From Saprospirales bacterium (lineage in GTDB: Bacteria; Bacteroidota; Bacteroidia; Chitinophagales; Saprospiraceae), in contig JADJBL010000039.1 of NCBI GenBank assembly GCA_016703765.1, positions 1 through 38,957 on the forward strand: a DNA stretch of 38,957 nucleotides. Reading direction: 5' to 3'. The position numbers were made by a program, and so were the translations under genes. The notes under the pieces were generated by a model that saw nothing but the letters and a program-made list of their open reading frames with translations, did no database searches and was not told the origin of the DNA. Below, piece by piece: positions 33,790 through 38,957 of the stretch. The number at the start of each line of letters is the position of its first letter. The first letter of the stretch is position 1.

Positions 33790-34770
33790 ATGTTTCGATC
33801 CCAATTATTTTCCTTTTTCGCAGTCCTGTCCTTGGGCGTGCTGATGACCGGTTGTGTGCCCATGAAGAAATACCAGGAGCTCGAATTGATCAAGAACCAC
33901 TATAAAGACGAAGCCGATGGCCTGAAGACCGTCCGATCGGAGAACGAGCTGGTCAAGGAGCGGCTCACGTCCTGCGATGCCCAGTTGAAACAGAGCGTCC
34001 GGGCCAACGAAGAGCTCACGGTTCGCAATGAGAGCCTGGAGCGCAATTACGCCGATCTGGAAGGGCGTTTCAACGGCTTGCTGGAGCAGAACAAAGCCCT
34101 GATCTACTCCAGCAGCGATGAGAAGGAGGGCCTTCTGATGCAGCTGACCAGCCAGCAAAGCGAGATCGAAAGGCAGCGCCAGGAACTGGCCTCCATACGC
34201 CTCGCCCTGGACGAGCGCGAAGGCAATATGGATCAGCTCCGCAGCAACCTGGACGAACGCGAACGCCGCCTCGCCGAGCTGGAGGCGATGATCCAGGCCA
34301 AGGAGGCCCAAATGGTCCAACTCCGCGAAAGCCTCAACCGCACCTTGCTGGGTTTTTCGGCCGTCGACCTGACCATCACCGAGCAAAACGGCAAATTGTA
34401 TGTCTCCCTGAGCCAAAACCTGCTGTTTAAATCGGGGAGCGACCAGATCGACTTCAAGGGGAAAAACGCCCTCAAATCGGTAGCCGAAGCCCTGAACTCC
34501 AACCCCGATATCGACATCATGGTGGAAGGACACACCGACAGCGACGGCACCCCCGCCGCCAACTGGGATCTGAGCACCCGCCGCGCCACCGCCGTGGTCA
34601 AGATCCTCGGCGAATTCGGCGTCAACCCCGGCCGCATGACCGCAGCCGGAAGAGCCCTTTACGCCCCCGTGGCGCCCAACGACGATGCCAACAACAAGGC
34701 CAGAAACCGCCGCACGGAGATTATTTTATCGCCGAAACTGGATCAGTTGTATCAGATTATAAAAAGCTAA
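33790..34770 (+). CDS. OmpA-family lipoprotein with coiled-coil stalk
   Basis: A 326-residue outer-membrane-type lipoprotein. The signal peptide ends in lipobox LMTGC (Cys at about residue 22). A long coiled coil (about 30-185; MDQLRSNLDERERRLAELEA and ESLNRTLLGF) leads to an OmpA C-terminal peptidoglycan-binding domain (about 205-318) with NLLFKSGSDQIDFKGKNAL, VEGHTDSDGTPAANWDLSTR and the conserved NNKARNRRTEI. This layout anchors the outer membrane to peptidoglycan. It diverges from the pyrophosphatase-like lipoprotein gene and is followed by a strong terminator inside a repeat hairpin. Confidence 0.9.
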   Translation: MFRSQLFSFFAVLSLGVLMTGCVPMKKYQELELIKNHYKDEADGLKTVRSENELVKERLTSCDAQLKQSVRANEELTVRNESLERNYADLEGRFNGLLEQNKALIYSSSDEKEGLLMQLTSQQSEIERQRQELASIRLALDEREGNMDQLRSNLDERERRLAELEAMIQAKEAQMVQLRESLNRTLLGFSAVDLTITEQNGKLYVSLSQNLLFKSGSDQIDFKGKNALKSVAEALNSNPDIDIMVEGHTDSDGTPAANWDLSTRRATAVVKILGEFGVNPGRMTAAGRALYAPVAPNDDANNKARNRRTEIILSPKLDQLYQIIKS

Positions 34771-34775
34771 AGAGG

Positions 34776-34900
34776 AGTTTATAGGGTTTATGAAGTTTAT
34801 GAAGTTTATGAGCTAAAAAAAAAGGGCAGCCAGGAGCTGCCCTTTTTTTATGTGTACCGAAAAATAACCTTCATAAACTTAATAAGCCTCATAAACCTGC
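34776..34900. repeat. TTTATGAAG-type tandem-repeat hairpin enclosing a terminator
   Basis: The left units (34777-34812, GTTTATGAAGTTTATGAAG) and the right units (34868-34900, CTTCATAAACTT...CCTCATAAACCTG) are inverted. Between them lies a classical terminator, AAAAAGGGCAGC-CAGGA-GCTGCCCTTTTTTT (34815-34849), which ends the OmpA-family transcript. Confidence 0.85.
34815..34849 (+). terminator. Rho-independent terminator after the OmpA-family gene
   Basis: A perfect GGGCAGC/GCTGCCC stem with a 5-nt loop, a nine-A left flank and a seven-T right flank. It is symmetric, so it may end transcription from both directions. Confidence 0.9.
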
Positions 34901-35004
34901 ACCTCGTTTTTTGGCACGGTAATTGTAATATAATAGATATAAATAATATTTAATATAAGCCCTAAAAAACCCATTAAAAAGCAATTACGGATAGCATTTA
35001 ATTA

Positions 35005-35012
35005 TATATTTG
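35005..35012 (+). promoter_or_regulatory. -7 box of an AT-rich promoter region
   Basis: TATATTTG is a perfect TAnnTTTG match in a strongly AT-rich stretch (about 34915-35050). The -33 TTTG is not clear at 19-20 nt. A start near 35019 would give a 37-nt leader before the small frame at 35056. Confidence 0.4.
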
Positions 35013-35055
35013 TCAGTTAAGGAACTCTTTTTTTTGCGCTAGAAACACTAACATT

Positions 35056-35160
35056 ATGAAACACGCATCTACAAACGTCCGCTTTCCCCTGCCCCGATGC
35101 AGGCCTCTTGGTCCCAAAACCATCCCTCTTTTGAGGCCTGCAAATCCATTACGGGTGTAA
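35056..35160 (+). CDS. Possible 34-codon leader peptide containing an RNA hairpin
   Basis: A small frame MKHASTNVRFPLP...NPLRV that ends with TAA at 35158. It is Pro/Arg-rich with no recognised domain. The coding stretch holds a 10-bp perfect stem, TGCAGGCCTC (35098-35107) with GAGGCCTGCA (35133-35142), over a 25-nt loop. The start context GAAACACTAACATTATGAAACA resembles that of the 59-codon gene downstream (GAAACACTATGAAACA). It may be a leader peptide or just part of a structured RNA; evidence is weak. Confidence 0.3.
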   Translation: MKHASTNVRFPLPRCRPLGPKTIPLLRPANPLRV

Positions 35161-35439
35161 TTCTCTAAAAATCAGTTAGTCGGGTCGAAAAGCCCGGTAA
35201 AAAGGCAAACGGCCACAAGCCGTACGGCCCATGCTATGCCCTGACCGCACTTTCTGATTTCTCCACCTAACAATTTGCTTACGAAACAGCGGGAGTTAAC
35301 GCCTCCTAGCTGAAGGCCCATTCTCTGTCCCCGACCGACCATTTTTTCATTGGCTTTTGCCGCACACCGGCAAGCCTGGCCAAGCTATGCCCATTTCCAA
35401 GCTATTCCATTTTCCACTTCCATAAAAAATTGAAACACT
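35161..35439 (+). other. Gene-free stretch with several small hairpins, possible structured RNA
   Basis: No convincing coding frame is present. Small stems are visible: CGGG-TCGAAAAG-CCCG near 35182, ACGGC-CACAA-GCCGT near 35210, GGAG-TTAACGC-CTCC near 35291, and TTGCCG-CACAC-CGGCAA near 35358. A TTTTTT run follows at 35342-35347. The ends GTCGGG near 35179 and CCCCGACC near 35327 could pair. I recognise no known RNA family; it does not show the features of tmRNA, RNase P or SRP RNA that I could check by eye. Confidence 0.25.
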
Positions 35440-35619
35440 ATGAAACAGTCCACCCACTCCAACGCAGCAACCGCAACCCAAAGCAAAGGCAAAGAAAAAT
35501 TCATCCTCCTCCTCATCGGCCTCGTCGGCGCGGCAGGATTGGTATTCGTACTCAATGCAAATTCGGGGAAATCCGCTTTTTCGCAGAATGTCTCCGGGCC
35601 GGAGAAGGTGTGGAGTTAG
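35440..35619 (+). CDS. 59-residue single-span membrane protein
   Basis: MKQSTHSNAATATQSKGKEK, then one hydrophobic span FILLLIGLVGAAGLVFVL (about residues 21-38), then a polar tail NANSGKSAFSQ...GPEKVWS. The Lys-rich stretch before the span suggests an N-in, C-out arrangement. I recognise no family. It is preceded by the AT-rich promoter and leader region and followed by a GTGACTGG repeat hairpin at 35633, which could end its message. Codon use (third-position C-rich at the start) looks like that of the neighbours, supporting a real gene. Confidence 0.55.
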   Translation: MKQSTHSNAATATQSKGKEKFILLLIGLVGAAGLVFVLNANSGKSAFSQNVSGPEKVWS

Positions 35620-35632
35620 TGGCGAATTGATA

Positions 35633-35688
35633 TAGTGACTGGTGACTGGTGAGTGGTGATTCCTAGTCACTCAGTCACTCAGTCACCA
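35633..35688. repeat. GTGACTGG-type tandem-repeat hairpin
   Basis: AGTGACTGGTGACTGGTGAG on the left faces the inverted TCACTCAGTCACTCAGTCAC on the right. It lies between the convergent 59-codon gene and the PspC-like gene. Related units occur at 35924-35942 and 37422-37519. Confidence 0.75.
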
Positions 35689-35693
35689 TCAAA

Positions 35694-35909
35694 CTAGCTC
35701 CACAGCCTCCCCCTCCGGTTCCTCACATACTGCCTGATATTCAGCCAAAAGGCGAGGAAGAGGTATATGATCACAGGCGAGCCCAGGGTAGCGAAGGAGA
35801 GATAGATAAAATAAAGCCTTACCCTGCTGGAAGCTACGCCGATCTTGCTACCCAGGTAACTACACACGCCGAAGGCGGAGCGTTCGAGAAGGTCTTTTAT
35901 TTGAGCCAT
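35694..35909 (-). CDS. pspC: PspC-domain protein
   Basis: A 71-residue protein with a PspC domain: FGVCSYLGSKIGVASSRVRL, then a hydrophobic span (about 31-58, LYFIYLSFATLGSPVIIYLF), and a basic tail VRNRRGR. The family is a membrane component of phage-shock type envelope stress responses. It is short compared with E. coli PspC (about 119 residues), as is common for minimal PspC proteins in Bacteroidota. It follows the DUF4159 gene on the same strand, separated by a small GTGACTAGT repeat. Confidence 0.85.
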   Translation of the reverse strand: MAQIKDLLERSAFGVCSYLGSKIGVASSRVRLYFIYLSFATLGSPVIIYLFLAFWLNIRQYVRNRRGRLWS

Positions 35910-35923
35910 AGTTGTATTTTTTG

Positions 35924-35942
35924 TGACTAGTCACTAGTCACT
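35924..35942. repeat. Short GTGACTAGTCACTAGTCAC palindrome
   Basis: A 19-nt nearly perfect palindrome in the gap between the DUF4159 gene and the PspC-like gene. The DUF4159 stop TGA (35940-35938) is inside it. Confidence 0.7.
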
Positions 35943-36591
35943 GTCCAAACACATATTGCACCAGGTTGGCGCCCATTTGCAGGGCTTTTTGCCGCACTTC
36001 TTCCGGGTCGCGGTGCACTTCGGGGTCTTCCCATCCGTCGCCCAGGTCGCATTCGTGGGTGTAGAAAACGACGAGGCGTCCTTCCCAGAACAGGCCGTAA
36101 CCCCGGGGCGGCTTTCCGTCGTGCTCGTGGATCTTGGGCAGCCCGTTCGAAAACTTGAATTTCTGGTGGTAGATCTCGTGCTCGAAAGGCAGTTCCACCA
36201 TCTCCAGTTCCGGAAAGACCTTTTTCATGGCAGGTCTCACGTAGCGGTCCATCCCGTAGTTGTCGTCGATATGCAAAAAGCCGCCGGCCATCAGGTACAG
36301 GCGCAGGTTGAGGGCCTCTGCGTCCGAAAACACCACGTTGCCGTGGCCGGTCATGTGCAGGAAAGGGTAGTTAAACAACTCCGCGCTGCCCACGTCCACG
36401 GTCGCATAATCGGGATCCATGTTGGTTTTGAGGTTGGCGTTGCAGAACTTCGTCAAATTGACCAGTGAAGTGGGATTGGCGTACCAGTCTCCTCCGCCCC
36501 GGTATTTGAGCAGGGCCAGTTTGAGGGCGGGAGCGGGGGTCCAGCTCGTGGTGAAAAGGAGGGCCAGGGATAGAAGGAGGAATCGAAGCAT
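35938..36591 (-). CDS. Secreted DUF4159-domain protein
   Basis: A 217-residue exported protein. From ATG 36591 it has a signal peptide (MLRFLLLSLALLFTTSW), then the DUF4159 domain: LALLKYRGGGDWYANPTSL, LTKFCNANL, LFNYPFLHMTGHGNVVFS, AGGFLHIDDNYGMD, and the C-terminal YGLFWEGRLVVFYTHECDLG. Such proteins are widespread in Bacteroidota, adopt a glutamine-amidotransferase-like fold and have no firm function. A longer frame to 36690 begins with NPLNLLNPLNLL, which is the intergenic repeat translated, and I reject that start. It lies downstream of rsmE, and its stop lies in a repeat palindrome. Confidence 0.85.
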   Translation of the reverse strand: MLRFLLLSLALLFTTSWTPAPALKLALLKYRGGGDWYANPTSLVNLTKFCNANLKTNMDPDYATVDVGSAELFNYPFLHMTGHGNVVFSDAEALNLRLYLMAGGFLHIDDNYGMDRYVRPAMKKVFPELEMVELPFEHEIYHQKFKFSNGLPKIHEHDGKPPRGYGLFWEGRLVVFYTHECDLGDGWEDPEVHRDPEEVRQKALQMGANLVQYVFGQ

Positions 36592-36601
36592 TAATTTTTG
36601 C

Positions 36602-36701
36602 AAGTTTAGGAGGTTTAGAGGGTTTAGGAGGTTTAGAGGGTTTAGGAGGTTTAGAGGGTTTAGACTAAACTTTCTAAACCTCCTAAACATTCTAAACTTT
36701 T
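36602..36701. repeat. GTTTAGGAG-type tandem-repeat hairpin
   Basis: Six to seven GTTTAG(G/A)GG-like 9-nt units (36604-36664) face inverted CTAAACCTCCTAAAC units (36674-36700). The rsmE stop TAG and the codon before it lie in the right arm on the minus strand. The unit family is the same as at 9600-9680. Confidence 0.8.
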
Positions 36702-37401
36702 CCAGAATTCACAAAATGCACCGCCGCCAGGGCCACGATCCCTGCTGTTTCCGTGCGCAGGCGGGTGGGGCCGAGGTCGGCGGGTAAAAAACCAAGGGAC
36801 AGGGCCAGTTCGAGCTCTTCGGGTGTGAAGTCCCCTTCCGGGCCGATCAGCACTAATACGTCTTTATCGGGTTCGCAATTTTGGGAGAGAGGCGATTTAA
36901 CTCCTTCCAGGCAATGCGGAATAAAACGCTGGGGGTATGCGGCGCGGGTTACGAGGTCTTTGAAGTCCATAGGTTCGGACACCATTGGCAGGTAGGCCTG
37001 CTCGGATTGCTTCATGGCCGAAACGGCAATTTTCTCCAGCCGCTCCACCCGCACGTGGATGCGTTCGAGCGCTTGGTCAGCAAGGGCGTCAACTGATCGA
37101 CCCCCATTTCGGTGGCTTTCTCGAGCATCCATTCCCAGCGCGCCATATTTTTGGTCGGCGCCACGGCCAGGTGAACCCGGTAGCTGCGCTTCCCGTATTC
37201 CAGCCTGGTTTCCCGGATCTCCACCTTGCAATCCCGCTTTCCGATCTCCGCCAGGATGCCTTTGAAATACCCTCCCTGTCCATCCACGAGGGCCAACTCC
37301 TCGCCTGTCCGCATGCGCAGCACCTGCGAGCAGTGGCGGGCTTCGTCGCCCTCCAGCACGGCCTGGTTTCCGGTGATATGGGTGGTGTAGAACAGGGGCA
37401 T
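36692..37401 (-). CDS. rsmE: 16S rRNA (uracil1498-N3)-methyltransferase RsmE, one-base frameshift
   Basis: RsmE methylates U1498 of 16S rRNA (family knowledge). Joined frames give about 236 residues. The N-terminal PUA-like part includes HITGNQAVLEGDEARHCSQV and LALVDGQGGYFKG; the SPOUT domain has APTKNMARWEWMLEKATEMG, then LIGPEGDFTPEELELAL and TRLRTETAGIVALAAV, which form the knotted cofactor site. The frame breaks near 37064-37068: inserting one base gives LTKRSERIHVRVERLEKIA, as expected in the family (SERS/N-x-R region). A consensus error is the likely cause. It starts at ATG 37401, is followed by the DUF4159 gene, and its stop TAG belongs to the GTTTAG repeat. Confidence 0.88.
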
Positions 37402-37421
37402 GGGGCAAAGATAAGGGGATT

Positions 37422-37519
37422 TAGTGATTAGTGACTAGTGACTGGTGACTAGTGGCTGTTTGTTTATGAATCAGAAAATATTAAAAACCAGTCACCAGTC
37501 ACTAGTCACCAGTCACCAA
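37422..37519. repeat. GTGACTAGT-type tandem-repeat hairpin between rsmE and rseP
   Basis: Four units on the left (37425-37453, GTGACTAGTGACTGGTGAC) pair over at least 20 bp with inverted units AGTCACCAGTCACTAGTCAC on the right (37490-37518). The spacer is AT-rich. It lies between two divergently transcribed genes, so here it cannot be a 3'-end element of either. Confidence 0.8.
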
Positions 37520-37527
37520 TAAATCTG

Positions 37528-37535
37528 TACTTTTG
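37528..37535 (+). promoter_or_regulatory. Putative -7 box of rseP
   Basis: TACTTTTG is a perfect TAnnTTTG match, 66 nt upstream of the preferred rseP ATG (37602). The -33 region falls in the repeat hairpin and lacks TTTG. Confidence 0.35.
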
Positions 37536-37601
37536 CCCCCACCAGAACTTTTAGTGTTCGGGACTGTTGAGAAAGCGCATAAAACGACTAAAAAACACCG
37601 A

Positions 37602-38933
37602 ATGGAATATGTGGTAATGATCGGGCAGCTGATCCTTAGTTTGTCCATACTGATCATCCTCCATGAAATGGGGCATTTCATTCCCGCCAAGGCTTTTGCC
37701 ACCCGCGTGGAAAAATTCTACCTCTTTTTCGATCCCTGGTTTTCCCTGTTCAAGAAACAGGTGGGCGAAACGGAATACGGCATCGGGTGGTTGCCTCTGG
37801 GCGGCTATGTGAAGATCTCCGGAATGGTGGATGAGAGCTTCGATACCGAAGCGCTGAAACAACCTCCGAAGCCCTGGGAGTTTCGCTCCAAGCCGGCCTG
37901 GCAGCGCCTGATCATCATGCTGGGCGGGGTGACGGTCAATTTCATCCTCGGCTTCCTGATCTTCTCCATGGTGCTCTTCACCTGGGGCGAGGAATACCTG
38001 CCTGCTGCGAACGCCAAATACGGTATCAACGTCGACTCCATCGGCATACAGATGGGGCTGCAAAACGGCGACCGGATCCTGAAGGTGGGCGACCAACCCT
38101 TCGACAAATTTTCCGACCGCACAGTGGTTCGCGCCATCGTCATCGACAATATCCAGACCCTGACCATCGACCGCAACGGCGAGCAGATGACCCTGCAGAT
38201 CGACCCCTCGATGATCAAGCAGTTGTCGAGCTATAAGAACAAGAACAAGCGCCTCTTTACCGAGCGCGTGCCCTTCGTGGTGGGCGAGATCCTGAAAAAA
38301 TCGCCCGCCGAAGAATCAGAGCTGGCGGAAGGCGACAGCGTCGTGGCCATCAACGGCGACTCGCTGGTCTTTTTCGATCAGTTCCAGTCCCGCCTGAAGG
38401 CCAGTCCCAAGCAAGCCGTCGAGCTCACCGTGATCCGCGAGGGGGCGCCCAAGACCATCGCCCTGACCACGACGGAAGAGGGGACCATCGGCGTGAGGCC
38501 TTTCGGCTCCGCTTACTTTTTCGAGACGCAGCGGCAGGAGTTCGGGTTCTTCGAATCCTTTCCCGCCGGCACGGCCAAGGGCCTGAGTTTCTTATCCGAC
38601 CAAATCAAGGCCTTCGGCCATATTATATCCGGTAAAATCGCCGCCAGCGAGAGCCTGGGCGGTTTTGCCTCGATCGGCTCCATGTTCGGCACCGAGTGGA
38701 ACTGGGAGCGTTTCTGGACCATGACGGCCATCCTCTCCCTCATCCTGGCCTTCATGAACCTGCTGCCCATCCCCGCTCTCGACGGCGGCCACGTGCTGTT
38801 CCTCATCGGAGAGGTGATCACCGGCCGCAAGCCCAGCGACAAATTCATGGAGTACGCCACCATGGTCGGCTTCGTGCTGATCGTCGCGCTGATGCTGTAT
38901 GCCAATGGGTTGGATATTATGAGGGGATATTGA
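37602..38933 (+). CDS. rseP: Site-2 intramembrane metalloprotease RseP
   Basis: RseP cleaves membrane-bound anti-sigma factors and remnant signal peptides within the inner membrane (family knowledge). The protein is 443 residues from ATG 37602. The first span holds the zinc motif HEMGH (His21-His25), followed by GWLPLGGYVKISGM, a second span (MLGGVTVNFILGFLIFSMVL), two PDZ-like regions (IQMGLQNGDRILKVGD; KSPAEESELAEGDSVVAING), and the third zinc ligand region MNLLPIPALDGGH. The upstream frame to 37533 begins with TTG and adds 23 polar residues before the first span, so I choose the ATG. An ECF sigma/anti-sigma pair lies about 8 kb away, so a functional link is possible but is only inference. 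Confidence 0.93.
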   Translation: MEYVVMIGQLILSLSILIILHEMGHFIPAKAFATRVEKFYLFFDPWFSLFKKQVGETEYGIGWLPLGGYVKISGMVDESFDTEALKQPPKPWEFRSKPAWQRLIIMLGGVTVNFILGFLIFSMVLFTWGEEYLPAANAKYGINVDSIGIQMGLQNGDRILKVGDQPFDKFSDRTVVRAIVIDNIQTLTIDRNGEQMTLQIDPSMIKQLSSYKNKNKRLFTERVPFVVGEILKKSPAEESELAEGDSVVAINGDSLVFFDQFQSRLKASPKQAVELTVIREGAPKTIALTTTEEGTIGVRPFGSAYFFETQRQEFGFFESFPAGTAKGLSFLSDQIKAFGHIISGKIAASESLGGFASIGSMFGTEWNWERFWTMTAILSLILAFMNLLPIPALDGGHVLFLIGEVITGRKPSDKFMEYATMVGFVLIVALMLYANGLDIMRGY

Positions 38934-38935
38934 GT

Positions 38936-38957
38936 TATTAATTTTAGTTCTTAGTTT
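38936..38957. repeat. Start of an AGTTTTTA-type repeat at the window edge
   Basis: TTAATTTTAGTTCTTAGTTT immediately after the rseP stop matches the left arm at 786-830 (TTTTTAGTTCTTAGTTTTTA). The rest is outside the window. Confidence 0.6.

Noticed and set aside
35161..35347. 6S RNA, tmRNA or RNase P RNA in the gene-free stretch
   Set aside because: Length and a U-run fit loosely, but I see no conserved sequence blocks, tag peptide or closing long stem of these families, so I list it only as an unexplained structured stretch.
36592..36690. Upstream start of the DUF4159 protein giving NPLNLLNPLNLL repeats
   Set aside because: The repeats are the translated GTTTAG intergenic array; the signal peptide begins at ATG 36591.

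Overview
The window looks like a chromosomal segment of a Bacteroidota member, most likely of the Saprospiria (Lewinella/Haliscomenobacter-like) lineage. The pointers are type IX secretion (T9SS) C-terminal sorting domains of both type A and type B, SprB-type adhesin repeats, a DUF4159 protein, dockerin-like repeats on a secreted protease, and repeated matches to the Bacteroidota promoter pattern TTTG-N19/20-TAnnTTTG. The lineage below phylum is inference from family content.

Layout. 1-2.8 kb (minus): folP, cut by the window edge, and a secreted trypsin-like protease; both carry small indels that break the frame. 2.9-5.5 kb: tRNA-Glu (minus) with its own promoter and terminator, diverging from gapA and pgk (plus), two consecutive glycolysis enzymes. 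5.0-8.7 kb (minus): a tight nucleotide-sugar operon, DegT-family aminotransferase, UDP-glucuronate decarboxylase and dTDP-glucose 4,6-dehydratase, whose last frame has no stop of its own and runs into pgk antisense. 8.8-12 kb (plus): an outer-membrane beta-barrel protein, the Kdo transferase WaaA/KdtA and a heptose-7-phosphate kinase (RfaE1/HldE kinase type), so lipopolysaccharide inner-core functions. 12.1-16 kb (plus): two tandem paralogous T9SS-secreted proteins, the second with a one-base frameshift. 16.3-25.4 kb (minus): one 3056-residue secreted adhesin with about 6 SprB repeats and 24 two-cysteine Ig/PKD-like repeats. 25.6-29.6 kb (minus): valS and lysA. 29.7-31.2 kb (plus): an ECF sigma factor and its likely membrane anti-sigma factor. 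31.7-33.7 kb (minus): a degenerate pyrophosphatase-like lipoprotein and a GNAT/FemAB-like protein. 33.8-34.8 kb (plus): an OmpA-family lipoprotein. 35.0-35.6 kb: an AT-rich promoter followed by a possible 34-codon leader, a structured stretch and a 59-residue single-span membrane protein. 35.7-37.4 kb (minus): pspC-like gene, DUF4159 gene and rsmE (frameshifted). 37.6-38.9 kb (plus): the site-2 protease rseP.

The most striking non-coding signal is a set of about a dozen intergenic arrays built from short tandem units (7-9 nt) arranged as inverted repeats. At least six unit sequences are used (AGTTTTTA, GTTGAAAA, GTTTAGAG, TTTATGAAG, GTGACTAGT, GGCGCAAAG), all with the same hairpin architecture and all in gene gaps. 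In seven genes the stop codon itself lies in or at the edge of the array, and two unrelated proteins end in the same residues (EKLKS) because of it. A second repeat class is a mosaic of GC-rich palindromes flanked by AACCGC...GCGGTT ends, seen at 16.0-16.2 kb and 31.2-31.7 kb; the latter has an internal 71-bp tandem repeat.

Most of the genes are envelope-related (LPS core, nucleotide sugars, T9SS cargo, outer-membrane proteins, envelope proteases and an ECF pair) mixed with housekeeping genes. Six one- or two-base frame breaks in otherwise well conserved genes, at least three of them in homopolymers, suggest consensus errors in the source assembly rather than true gene decay, although this cannot be settled from the sequence alone.
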